A stretch of 7,071 nucleotides of DNA from JAIMBK01 sp040755975 (GCA_040755975.1 JBFLZY010000114.1:1-7071), one strand, 5' to 3'. Shown: positions 1-6,490, numbered from the stretch's first letter. The notes: a model not told the origin generated them from the sequence alone. Translations and numbers: made by a program.

Positions 1-272
1 CCGTCCTGATCTACGATACAAGCTTAATTAACGCCGATCAACTGGAAAAAAGCAGGGCGCGCGCCTTCGGCTTCCCCTTCACCGACACGGCCCGCGAACT
101 CGGCCGGGCGGGGGCGGCCAACCTGGTGGCCCTGGGCGCCGTCGTGGCCACAACCGGCATCGTCGAAGCGGAATCCCTGGAAAAAACCGTCCGGCGCCGC
201 TTCTCCGGCGCCGCGGCGGAGATAAACCTCCAGGCTTACCGCAGGGGGCTGGTAATGGCGGGGAAGAAGTGA
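1..272 (+). CDS. 2-oxoacid:ferredoxin oxidoreductase, gamma-type subunit (3' end only)
   Basis: This is the C-terminal 89 residues of a gene whose start lies before the window; the reading frame begins at base 3 and stops with TGA at 270-272. The visible part matches the end of the POR gamma-type domain found in 2-oxoglutarate, pyruvate, 2-ketoisovalerate and indolepyruvate ferredoxin oxidoreductases. It opens with a VLIYDTSLI strand, continues through FPFTDTARELG and an AANLVALGAVVATTGIV helix, and ends with EINLQAYRRGL, the usual Asn-x-x-Ala-x-x-x-Gly close of the family. These cytoplasmic enzymes oxidise 2-oxoacids to acyl-CoA and reduce ferredoxin, and are typical of anaerobes. The substrate cannot be told from this fragment: the family's alpha/beta subunits and ferredoxin-like subunit would lie upstream. 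A strong terminator follows, so this is the last gene of its operon. Family assignment is from recalled motif resemblance, not a search. Confidence 0.8.
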   Translation, partial: VLIYDTSLINADQLEKSRARAFGFPFTDTARELGRAGAANLVALGAVVATTGIVEAESLEKTVRRRFSGAAAEINLQAYRRGLVMAGKK

Positions 273-316
273 GTCGGCGAAGCTTTAACATGTAAAATCA
301 AAATATAGTAGAACGT

Positions 317-375
317 AAAGCCCCGCTCCCGGAACCAAGGGCTTAATTTTCCGGGCGGGGCTTTGTTTTGTTTTT
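317..375 (+). terminator. Rho-independent terminator after the oxidoreductase gene
   Basis: The left arm AAAGCCCCG (317-325) pairs perfectly with CGGGGCTTT (356-364). After a two-base bulge (326-327), CCCGG (328-332) pairs with CCGGG (351-355), leaving an 18-base loop. A T-rich tail (366-375, broken by one G) follows directly. This separates the oxidoreductase operon from the pgeF-pho run. Confidence 0.93.
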
Positions 376-519
376 AATTTAACACGTTACGTTTTTTAAG
401 CAATATTTTTGCCAAAGATTTAATTTATCCTCCAGTTTTCTATAATCTATAGCCAGGAACGTGTTTTTTGTGCTAAAATGTAAACGAAAAAAATTTCGCC
501 AACGGAAAGGTAAGTTTTC
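376..519 (+). promoter_or_regulatory. AT-rich intergenic region with candidate promoter for the pgeF-pho run
   Basis: This 144-base gap is the only untranslated space of any size before the co-directional run, so a promoter is expected here. A perfect TATAAT lies at 441-446, but the bases 16-18 upstream (ATTTAA region, 417-424) are a poor -35. A second candidate is an extended -10, TG-C-TAAAAT, at 471-479, also without a good -35. An 8-base inverted repeat, AACACGTT (381-388) and AACGTGTT (458-465), brackets the first candidate. A single TTAACA hexamer (379-384) matches one half of the B. subtilis PhoP-box consensus, but no properly spaced second copy is visible. The promoter role is inferred. 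Confidence 0.4.
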
Positions 520-522
520 TTG
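506..522 (+). promoter_or_regulatory. Ribosome binding site that fixes the TTG start of pgeF
   Basis: AAAGG (506-510) lies 9 bases before TTG at 520. An in-frame TAA at 511-513 rules out any earlier start, and the next in-frame ATG (658) would remove 46 residues of conserved protein, so TTG is the only sensible start. Confidence 0.75.
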
Positions 523-1368
523 ACCGGCTTTACGTTGTGCCAGAAAGACGGCGTCCAGTATTTAACGATTGATTCCTTTTCCCGTACCGGCCTGGTGGCC
601 CACGCCTTTACCACCCGCTGCGGCGGGGTGAGCAAGGGGCCGTACGCCGGGTTAAATATGAGCTTTCGCGTAGGCGACCGCCCCGAAAATGTTTTAATTA
701 ATAGATTGAGCATTTGCCGGGCGCTCGGCGCGGAGCCGGCCGACCTGGTGGCCGCCGCCCAGGTGCACGGCGAAGGCGTGGCACGGGTGACGACGGAGCA
801 CCGGGGGAAAGGGGCGGCCGAGGCCGAAAGCGCCCTGCCGGCCACAGATGCCTTGATTACCAATGAGCCGGGCGTCCTCCTTTCCAGCTACCACGCCGAC
901 TGCGTTCCCGTTTTTCTGCTCGACCCGGTGCAAAAAGCGATCGGGGTGGCCCACGCCGGCTGGAAGGGCACGGTCCTTAAAATTGCCGCCAGAACCGTGG
1001 AGGCCATGCAGCAATCATTCGGCACCCGCCCCCGGGACTGCCTGGCGGGAATCGGCCCGGCCATCGGGCCCTGCTGTTACGAGGTGGACGAACCGGTGTT
1101 CACCCGCTTTCAAGGCACTTTTGCTGACTGGCCGTCCCTGTTTACGCCGGCCGCTCCGGGGCGCTGGCTTTTAAACCTCTGGGAGGCCAACCGGCGCGCT
1201 CTTTTGGAAGCGGGTTTGCAGGAAGAGCGCATTGCGGCGGCGAATCTTTGTACTAGTTGCCGGCAGGATTTGTTCTTCTCGCACCGGGCAAGCGGGGGGA
1301 AAACGGGCAGAATGGCGGCTTTAATCATGTTGAGTGGGGAAAGGCGGGGGAAAGCGCACGATGCCTAA
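520..1368 (+). CDS. pgeF: Peptidoglycan editing factor PgeF / laccase-domain (YfiH/YlmD family) protein
   Basis: The 282-residue product belongs to the Cu-oxidase_4/YfiH family, of usual length (about 240-280 residues). The three metal-binding residues of the family are visible: His83 in QVHGEGV, Cys128 in SYHADCVPV and His145 in VAHAGWKGT. The family's GIGPAIGPCCYEV segment and the C-terminal NLCTSCRQDLFFSHRASGGKTGR segment are also present. Members have been described as polyphenol oxidases, as purine nucleoside phosphorylases/adenosine deaminases, and as peptidoglycan editing factors that prevent wrong amino acids in the cell-wall peptide; which activity matters here cannot be read from sequence. 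The protein appears cytoplasmic, with no signal peptide. Translation starts at TTG. Its last 8 bases overlap the start of phoP, which implies co-transcription and probably translational coupling. In many Firmicutes this gene sits with sepF/ylmE cell-division genes, so a pho neighbour is less usual. Confidence 0.9.
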   Translation: MTGFTLCQKDGVQYLTIDSFSRTGLVAHAFTTRCGGVSKGPYAGLNMSFRVGDRPENVLINRLSICRALGAEPADLVAAAQVHGEGVARVTTEHRGKGAAEAESALPATDALITNEPGVLLSSYHADCVPVFLLDPVQKAIGVAHAGWKGTVLKIAARTVEAMQQSFGTRPRDCLAGIGPAIGPCCYEVDEPVFTRFQGTFADWPSLFTPAAPGRWLLNLWEANRRALLEAGLQEERIAAANLCTSCRQDLFFSHRASGGKTGRMAALIMLSGERRGKAHDA

Positions 1369-2071
1369 AATCCTTGTGGTCGATGACGAGGAAAACATCG
1401 TGGAGCTGATTCGCTATAATCTGGAACGGGAGGGCCACACGGTAATTGCGGCCGGCGATGGCGACACCGCCCTGAAACTGGCGCAGGAAGAGCAGCCCGA
1501 TTTAATCATTCTGGACATCATGTTGCCCGGTCAAGACGGGCTCTCTGTTTGCCGCACCCTGCAGTACGACCCCAAGACCAAACAAATTCCCATCGTCATT
1601 GTGAGCGCGCGGGTTGAAGAGGTGGACCGGATCCTGGGGCTGGAAATGGGCGCCGACGATTATATTACCAAACCCTTCAGTCCCCGGGAACTGCTGGCCC
1701 GCGTAAAGGCGCGTCTGCGGCGCGGGCACGCGGAAAGTGACGGCAAGGCCGCCGTCCTGGAAAAGAAAAAATTGGTCCACGGTCCCCTGGTGATTGATCA
1801 GGAGAAGTTTTCCGTAACCTTAAACGGGATCAGGCAGGATTTTACGCCGAAGGAATTCGAACTCTTGCGTTTTTTGGCCGGCGAACCGGGAAGGGTTTTT
1901 TCGCGCGAATATCTTTTGGAGCATATCTGGGGGTATGACTACGCGGGGGACTCCCGCACGGTAGACGTGCATATCCGGCACATCCGCCAAAAGCTTGAAC
2001 AGGTGCCGGGAGCACCCCGGTTTATTGAGACCGTGCGCGGCGTGGGATACCGTTTTAAGGAGGCGCCTTGA
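1361..2071 (+). CDS. phoP: Phosphate regulon response regulator PhoP (OmpR/PhoB family)
   Basis: This 236-residue DNA-binding response regulator has an N-terminal receiver domain (about residues 3-115) with acidic pocket Asp8-Asp9, phosphoacceptor Asp52 in LDIMLPGQDG, switch Ser82 and conserved Lys104 in TKPFSPREL. The C-terminal winged-helix DNA-binding domain (about 135-235) carries TPKEFELLRFL, a WGYDYAGDSRTVDVHIRHIRQK segment and the closing ETVRGVGYRF. Phosphorylated by the histidine kinase encoded next to it, it should activate phosphate-starvation genes. The PhoP/PhoB assignment rather than another OmpR-type regulator rests on the adjoining phoR-pstB-phoU. The start is taken at ATG 1361, giving the normal MPKILVVDDEE opening; an in-frame GTG at 1334 would add nine unconserved residues. 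The start lies inside the end of pgeF, and the stop is 4 bases before phoR. Confidence 0.93.
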   Translation: MPKILVVDDEENIVELIRYNLEREGHTVIAAGDGDTALKLAQEEQPDLIILDIMLPGQDGLSVCRTLQYDPKTKQIPIVIVSARVEEVDRILGLEMGADDYITKPFSPRELLARVKARLRRGHAESDGKAAVLEKKKLVHGPLVIDQEKFSVTLNGIRQDFTPKEFELLRFLAGEPGRVFSREYLLEHIWGYDYAGDSRTVDVHIRHIRQKLEQVPGAPRFIETVRGVGYRFKEAP

Positions 2072-2078
2072 GGTCATG
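2057..2078 (+). promoter_or_regulatory. Ribosome binding site of phoR, inside the end of phoP
   Basis: AAGGAGG (2057-2063), a near-perfect Shine-Dalgarno sequence, lies in the last codons of phoP, 12 bases before ATG 2076. The spacing is longer than ideal, but this supports 2076 over earlier in-frame starts and suggests coupled translation of phoP and phoR. Confidence 0.7.
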
Positions 2079-3488
2079 AAAAGGCTTTTCAAAGGGATAA
2101 CCTGGCGTCCGGTGGCCAGTTACTTCTTTTTCCTGCTCATTTTTTACGCCCTGCTGCAGCTGTACGCCGTTCAGAAACTGAATATGACCGGGGCCCTGGT
2201 CATCGCGCTGCTTCTTTCCGCCGGCCTCTCCTGGGTTTTGTACAAGCGCGTAATCGGCCCCTTAAACGAGATTAACGAGGTGGCCCGGGAAATGGCCCGG
2301 GGCAACCTGGAGCGGGAGATCCTGGTTTATGCCGACGACGAAATCGGGCAGCTGGCCCGGAGCATTAATGAAATGGCCCGGCAGTTAAAAGTGACCATTG
2401 CCCAGATTACCGAAGCCCGCAACCAGGCCCGGGCCATCTTGAACAGCATGACCGACGGGGTGATTGCTTTAAACAAAAACGGGGAAGTGCTTTTTATCAA
2501 CCCGGTGGTGGAAAAAATTTTCGGGATCAGCCAGCTTTCCTCCCACGGCAAGAATATCCTGGGCGTCATCCGGAACTACGACGTGGAGCGCCTGCTGGAG
2601 AGAGCTTTAAAAACAGGCAAGCCCCTTACCCAGGAAATCAAGCTCATTTACCCGGAGCCGAAGGTTTTTAATCTGCACGCCGCCCCGCTTAAAGGACAGG
2701 GGGCCGAACAGGGCGGGATAGTGGTTCTGCTGCGCGATATTACGGAGCGGAAAAGGCTGGAAGATATGCGCACGGAGTTTGTCGCCAACGTATCGCACGA
2801 ATTGCGCACCCCGCTTACCTCGCTCCGGGGCTACCTGGAAACCCTGCTGGACGGCGCTCTGGAGGATCCGGCCGCCGCCCGCCACTTCCTGGAAATAATG
2901 AACAAAGAAACGGAGCGTTTAACCAGGCTGGTCGACGACCTTCTGGATTTGTCCAAGATCGAGGAACGCCGGGTGGTTCACCGCTGGCAGCCGGTGCAGC
3001 TTTCCGACACCATCAGCCGCGTGGTGGCCATGTTCCAGCCCCAGGCCAACGAAAAGAACCTGGCGCTGATCGCGGAGGTGCCGGCGGGCCTTCCCGCCGT
3101 CCACGGGGACCCGGACATGCTGACCCAGGTGCTGATCAACCTGGTGGACAACGCCGTCAAATATACGCCCGCGGGAGGAAAGGTTGCCGTCCGGGCCGGC
3201 GTTGGCGAAGGGGACGTCCGGGTCAGTGTGGAAGATACCGGGGTCGGGATTCCGCCGGAAAGCCTGCCCCGTATTTTTGAACGTTTTTACCGGGTGGATA
3301 AGGCGCGCTCCCGCGAGCTGGGCGGCATCGGCGTGGGCCTGGCCATCGTCAAGCACATCATCCGCGCCCACGGCGGCAAGACATACGTGGAGAGCGCGGT
3401 CGGCAAAGGGAGCACCTTTTCCTTTACCCTGCCGGTGGAGGAAAGCTGCCGGAGCGCCATTAAAGAAGCCGCCGCAAACGGAAGGTAA
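2076..3488 (+). CDS. phoR: Phosphate regulon sensor histidine kinase PhoR
   Basis: This 470-residue membrane sensor kinase has two N-terminal transmembrane helices (about residues 13-32 and 39-57) joined by only about six residues, then a HAMP domain (about 57-108, RVIGPLNEI through INEMARQL), a PAS domain (about 118-222, closing with LLRDITERK), and a kinase core. In the core, the H-box VSHELRTPL places the phosphorylated residue at His241. The N-box is INLVDNAVKYTP with Asn359, the G1 box is EDTGVGIP with Asp387, the F-box is IFERFYRVDKARS, and the G2 box is GGIGVGLAIVKHI around residues 416-428. All catalytic motifs are intact. It should autophosphorylate and pass phosphate to PhoP Asp52. 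With almost no extracellular sensor loop, the signal probably comes through the membrane helices or the cytoplasmic PAS, fitting control by Pst/PhoU. A longer in-frame reading from 1995 lies inside phoP and is rejected. It starts 4 bases after phoP. Confidence 0.93.
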   Translation: MKRLFKGITWRPVASYFFFLLIFYALLQLYAVQKLNMTGALVIALLLSAGLSWVLYKRVIGPLNEINEVAREMARGNLEREILVYADDEIGQLARSINEMARQLKVTIAQITEARNQARAILNSMTDGVIALNKNGEVLFINPVVEKIFGISQLSSHGKNILGVIRNYDVERLLERALKTGKPLTQEIKLIYPEPKVFNLHAAPLKGQGAEQGGIVVLLRDITERKRLEDMRTEFVANVSHELRTPLTSLRGYLETLLDGALEDPAAARHFLEIMNKETERLTRLVDDLLDLSKIEERRVVHRWQPVQLSDTISRVVAMFQPQANEKNLALIAEVPAGLPAVHGDPDMLTQVLINLVDNAVKYTPAGGKVAVRAGVGEGDVRVSVEDTGVGIPPESLPRIFERFYRVDKARSRELGGIGVGLAIVKHIIRAHGGKTYVESAVGKGSTFSFTLPVEESCRSAIKEAAANGR

Positions 3489-3507
3489 ATAGCGGGGATT
3501 TGCTTTT

Positions 3508-3524
3508 GAGGGGGACTCTTTTTG
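3508..3524 (+). promoter_or_regulatory. Ribosome binding site that fixes the TTG start of pstB
   Basis: GAGGGGG (3508-3514) lies about 7-10 bases before TTG 3522. An in-frame TGA at 3507-3509 excludes any earlier start, and the next Met lies beyond the Walker A motif, so TTG must be the start. Confidence 0.8.
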
Positions 3525-4280
3525 AACAATATTAAAATCCTGGTTAAAGACCTCAACCTTTTTTATAAAGACTTCCAGGCCTTAAAAGATGTGCACCTGG
3601 AAATTCAAAGCAATAAAATCACCGCCCTGATCGGGCCCTCCGGCTGCGGTAAATCGACTTTTCTGCGTACGCTGAACCGGATGAACGATCTGTTTGAGGG
3701 AGTGCGCGTGGAGGGAACCGTGCAACTGGACGGCCGGGATATTTACGCGCCCGACGTGGATGTGGTAAGCTTGCGCAAACGGGTCGGCATGGTTTTTCAA
3801 AAGCCCAACCCCTTTCCCATGTCCGTTTACGATAACGTTGCCTACGGCCCGCGGGTTCACGGAGTGAGAAACAAGCGCCAGCTGGACGAAATCGTGGAGT
3901 TGAGTTTGCGCAGCGCCGCTCTCTGGGACGAAGTCAAAGACAGGTTGTTTAAATCGGCCCTGGGGTTGTCCGGCGGGCAGCAGCAGCGCCTCTGCATTGC
4001 CCGTCTGCTGGCCGTGGAGCCGGAAGTGGTCTTAATGGATGAACCCAGTTCGGCTCTGGATCCCATTTCCACCTTGAAAATAGAGGAACTGATCCAGGTG
4101 CTCAAGCACGAATACACCATTGTCATCGTAACGCACAACATGCAGCAGGCCGCCCGGGTTTCGGACATCACCGCCTACTTTTTAAACGGCGAACTGGTGG
4201 AATGGGGGACGACCGAGGAAGTGTTTACCCGGCCAAAGGACCAGCGCACCGAAGATTACATCACCGGGCGTTTTGGCTAG
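3522..4280 (+). CDS. pstB: Phosphate ABC transporter ATP-binding protein PstB
   Basis: This is a 252-residue ABC ATPase, the normal PstB length. Walker A is GPSGCGKST (38-46) and is followed by the PstB-typical FLRTLNRMNDL. The Q-loop region is VGMVFQKPNPFPMSVYDNVAYGPR, highly characteristic of PstB. The signature is LSGGQ (149-153), Walker B VVLMDEP (Asp173, Glu174), the D-loop SALDP and the switch His205 in VTHNMQQAARVSD. The C-terminal segment, ending in TEDYITGRFG, is also PstB-like. It is a peripheral membrane protein that powers phosphate uptake through PstC-PstA with PstS as binding protein. None of those three partners is in the window, although they usually stand directly upstream; phoR ends only 33 bases before. 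Expression is expected to depend on PhoP, though no clear internal promoter or PhoP box is seen in the short gap before it. Confidence 0.96.
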   Translation: MNNIKILVKDLNLFYKDFQALKDVHLEIQSNKITALIGPSGCGKSTFLRTLNRMNDLFEGVRVEGTVQLDGRDIYAPDVDVVSLRKRVGMVFQKPNPFPMSVYDNVAYGPRVHGVRNKRQLDEIVELSLRSAALWDEVKDRLFKSALGLSGGQQQRLCIARLLAVEPEVVLMDEPSSALDPISTLKIEELIQVLKHEYTIVIVTHNMQQAARVSDITAYFLNGELVEWGTTEEVFTRPKDQRTEDYITGRFG

Positions 4281-4307
4281 GGAAAATTTTTTGCAGGGGG
4301 TATGGGA

Positions 4308-4967
4308 ATGAGTCCGCGGAGTGCTTTTGATAAGGCGCTTAAAGAGCTTCAGCAGGATATTTTGCGCATGGCCAGCCTGGTCGAGCAGGCCGTGTACGAT
4401 TCCGTGCAGTCTTTGGTGAAACTGGACGTTACGGGCGCGGCCCAGGTGATCATGGGGGACGAGATGATTGATGAATTGTACCTCGAGATCGAGGATAAAT
4501 GCGTGAAACTGGTAGCCACCCAGCAGCCCATCGCCAAGGATTTGCGGATCGTGATCACAGGGATCAAAATCCTGCTCAGCCTCGAGCGCATGGCCGATCA
4601 CGCCGTGGACATCGCCCGCGCCACGATGTGTTTGAGCGGTCATCCCCTGAACGTTAAACCGCTTGAATATATACCGCAGATGGCCAGGTTGACGCAACAG
4701 ATGATCAAGGACGGGCTGGACGCCTACGTGCACAACGACGTGGAAAAGGCCAGGGCGATGTGCGCGCTGGACGACGACGTCGACTACCTCTTTGCCCGGG
4801 CCTTTCGGGAACTGATAAACTGCATGATGGAAGATCCCAAAGTGGTGATGCAATCGGCCTACCTCTTGTACGTCAACCGCTACCTGGAGCGGATCGCCGA
4901 CCACGCCACCAACATCGGCGAGGCGGTGATTTACCTGGTTACCGGGGAGCGGAAGGAACTCAATTGA
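4308..4967 (+). CDS. phoU: Phosphate signalling regulator PhoU
   Basis: This 219-residue, all-helical protein has two tandem PhoU repeats (about residues 8-95 and 112-205). The metal-binding acidic motifs are visible as DEMIDELYLEIED in the first repeat and DDDVDYLFARAFREL in the second, each followed by the repeat's second signature: LERMADHAVDIARA in the first and LERIADHATNIGEAV in the second. It is a cytoplasmic, membrane-associated negative regulator that links the Pst transporter to PhoR and limits phosphate uptake. The start is taken at ATG 4308, because the Shine-Dalgarno AGGGGG (4295-4300) is then 7 bases upstream; ATG 4302 in the same frame would be only 1 base from it and adds just two residues. 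It follows pstB by 27 bases and precedes the membrane-protein gene by 23. Length and motifs are normal. Confidence 0.95.
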   Translation: MSPRSAFDKALKELQQDILRMASLVEQAVYDSVQSLVKLDVTGAAQVIMGDEMIDELYLEIEDKCVKLVATQQPIAKDLRIVITGIKILLSLERMADHAVDIARATMCLSGHPLNVKPLEYIPQMARLTQQMIKDGLDAYVHNDVEKARAMCALDDDVDYLFARAFRELINCMMEDPKVVMQSAYLLYVNRYLERIADHATNIGEAVIYLVTGERKELN

Positions 4968-4990
4968 TCCGTAAGAAAAGGGTTTAAAAA

Positions 4991-5629
4991 ATGGAGAAAC
5001 TTGAAAAAGAGAACCTGACCGAAGTATTGCTTTCGTTACAACAAGAAGTCCATGCCCACCTCCGGGATACGGATCAAAAACGAGAACATCTGTTTGAGTT
5101 GTATTTGAAAATTATTCTCTCGGCTTTTTCTGCCTTTGTTGGTCTGGAATTTTTCAAATTGGAGTGGCCTTCTGGAGCCGTTGCCCTTGCGTTACTGATT
5201 TTGATTTTGCTCTTCGCCTTTGGGGAGGCTGTGTTTTTTGCCATGGTTGCAGCCCGGAAGTGGCATGTAGAATATATGAATGTCCATATAATAATCCAAT
5301 CTATGCTTGTTCAACAAAGTTCCGAAGTAAGTGCGGGAATTGTTTCACCAGAACTGCGCCAGCCTTTCCTGCCTTCAACATTTACAAACAGGTACTTTTT
5401 GCTGGTGCAAATTTGTGTTGTGGGCACGGTAATGGTTATAATTACATTATTATCAAAGGTCATGACCACCCCCCTTGTCTTTGTATTGGGAAGTGTCTTG
5501 ATTATTGCTGTTTTGCTCGTCAATAATGTTGTCGCCAGAACTCTTTTAGAAAAGGCGGAGCAAGATTTCTGGGAGCATCCTGAAAGATCCTGGTGTTTAT
5601 CAGGATTGTTAGCGAAGGTCCAAAAATAG
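4991..5629 (+). CDS. Four-helix membrane protein of unknown function
   Basis: I do not recognise this 212-residue protein. Visible layout: a charged, helical, probably cytoplasmic N-terminus (about 1-36, rich in Glu, Gln and Leu, possibly coiled-coil); transmembrane helix 1 (about 37-56) and 2 (about 62-88); a middle segment of about 45 residues (89-134, beginning RKWHVEYMNVHIIIQ); helix 3 (about 135-154) and 4 (about 160-182); and a charged C-terminal tail with two Trp residues. With an even number of helices both ends should face the same side, likely the cytoplasm, and the middle segment too. No enzyme motif is evident. ATG 4991 is preceded by AAAAGGG (4976-4982) at 8 bases. Base composition is much lower in GC than phoU before it. 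It lies 13 bases before the MBL-fold gene, so the two are probably co-expressed; a joint function is inferred only from this. Confidence 0.8.
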   Translation: MEKLEKENLTEVLLSLQQEVHAHLRDTDQKREHLFELYLKIILSAFSAFVGLEFFKLEWPSGAVALALLILILLFAFGEAVFFAMVAARKWHVEYMNVHIIIQSMLVQQSSEVSAGIVSPELRQPFLPSTFTNRYFLLVQICVVGTVMVIITLLSKVMTTPLVFVLGSVLIIAVLLVNNVVARTLLEKAEQDFWEHPERSWCLSGLLAKVQK

Positions 5630-5645
5630 GGGTGATTATTAATTG
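5628..5645 (+). promoter_or_regulatory. Ribosome binding site that fixes the TTG start of the MBL-fold gene
   Basis: AGGGGTGA (5628-5635), overlapping the stop codon of the membrane-protein gene, lies 7 bases before TTG 5643. The codon immediately before it in frame is TAA (5640-5642), and the next Met (residue 69) falls inside the metal-binding motif, so TTG is the only possible start. Confidence 0.8.
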
Positions 5646-6473
5646 AAGCTCATTCCTTTGGGGACAAACGGTTTTTTTTCTTTTAACAACAGATATACAG
5701 CTTCTTATTTACTCCTCATTAATGATTTTACTGCCCTCATCTTAGATGCCGGAACAGGCTTCGCCAGATTGCTTGACCCTGCCGTGCAACAATTGCTGGT
5801 CGGTAAAGAGCTTTTTGTCATTCTCTCGCATTTTCATTTAGATCACATGGTGGGTCTTTCGTTCTTGACCGGGGTCTTGCCCGACCGGGACGTTACAGTT
5901 TATGCACCGGGACCGCCGTTGGTCCAGGCCGCACCTACCGAAGCCCTGGCGGGACTGCTGAATCCCCCGCTATATTCATTGAAACTCGATGTTTTACCTT
6001 TGCAAATTAGATCGATTACAAAAGATTTCCGGATTAACAATATTGAGATCAGGGTAAGGGCCCAGAAACACCCGGGGGGATCTATAGGGATAAGAATCGG
6101 CAACTTTGTTGCATATATAACCGATACTATTGCTGATCGGGAGACGATCCCCTTCGTAAAGGGTGTTGACGTGTTATTGCACGAAGTATGGTTAACAGAC
6201 AGGGAAGCAATGGAGGCCAGGGAAGCAGACGGTGTTTTTGCCCGGGAAAAGCATTCCTGGGCAGGTGCTGTTGCGGAAATAGCTTCGGAAGCCGGGGTGA
6301 AAGCGCTTGCTCCTATCCATCACCCCCCGTGGCGCAGCGAAAAAGAAATTTTTAATCTGATCAGTAACTTGCCAGGAACTTTTACACCCCTGGTGTTAAA
6401 AGAAGGTCAGGTATACGATCTTGCTTTTTTCCAGCAAACAGGCAAAGGTTCTAATCAGTACCTTTATGGTTAA
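5643..6473 (+). CDS. Metallo-beta-lactamase-fold hydrolase (PhnP/RNase Z-like)
   Basis: This 276-residue MBL-fold protein is of full family length. It opens with LIPLGTNGFF, then a strand and ILDAGTG, as in RNase Z, PhnP and related phosphodiesterases. The metal-binding motif is SHFHLDHMVG, giving His63, His65, Asp67 and His68. Further expected ligands or catalytic residues are His143 in QKHPGGSIG, Asp161 in YITDT, His180-Glu181 in LLHEVW, His204 in KHSWAGA and His226 in PIHHPPW. The full set implies an active two-metal hydrolase, probably cleaving a phosphodiester. The His-Ser-x-x-Ala pattern resembles the RNase Z/PhnP branch, but nothing here supports true tRNA 3' processing, and no phosphonate genes are near. 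The substrate is unknown. It is cytoplasmic, with no signal peptide. It lies 13 bases after the membrane-protein gene and 17 before the ArsC-like fusion gene. Its start is TTG. Confidence 0.88.
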   Translation: MKLIPLGTNGFFSFNNRYTASYLLLINDFTALILDAGTGFARLLDPAVQQLLVGKELFVILSHFHLDHMVGLSFLTGVLPDRDVTVYAPGPPLVQAAPTEALAGLLNPPLYSLKLDVLPLQIRSITKDFRINNIEIRVRAQKHPGGSIGIRIGNFVAYITDTIADRETIPFVKGVDVLLHEVWLTDREAMEAREADGVFAREKHSWAGAVAEIASEAGVKALAPIHHPPWRSEKEIFNLISNLPGTFTPLVLKEGQVYDLAFFQQTGKGSNQYLYG

Positions 6474-6490
6474 GGAGTATCGTGGTTTCT

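Noticed and set aside
1995..2075. N-terminal extension of PhoR by 27 residues
   Set aside because: It would overlap most of the phoP winged-helix end, has no family resemblance, and a strong AAGGAGG precedes ATG 2076.
2280..2385. Repeated ATGGCCCGG-like units in phoR
   Set aside because: They encode the recurring Met-Ala-Arg of the HAMP helices and reflect codon preference, not a DNA repeat element.
2919..3371. Minus-strand open frame of 150 codons opposite the PhoR kinase core
   Set aside because: The sense strand carries intact H, N, G1, F and G2 boxes; the antisense frame is a by-product of high GC.
4182..4904. Long open frame (240 codons) on the minus strand opposite phoU
   Set aside because: It lies fully antisense to phoU and the end of pstB, is rich in His and Val in a way expected from reverse reading of GC-rich codons, and shows no known domain.
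5643..6473. True RNase Z (tRNA 3' processing) or PhnP (phosphonate pathway)
   Set aside because: The fold and ligands match the broad group, but I see no phn genes nearby, and the protein sits beside an unknown membrane protein in a likely acquired pair; substrate is left open.
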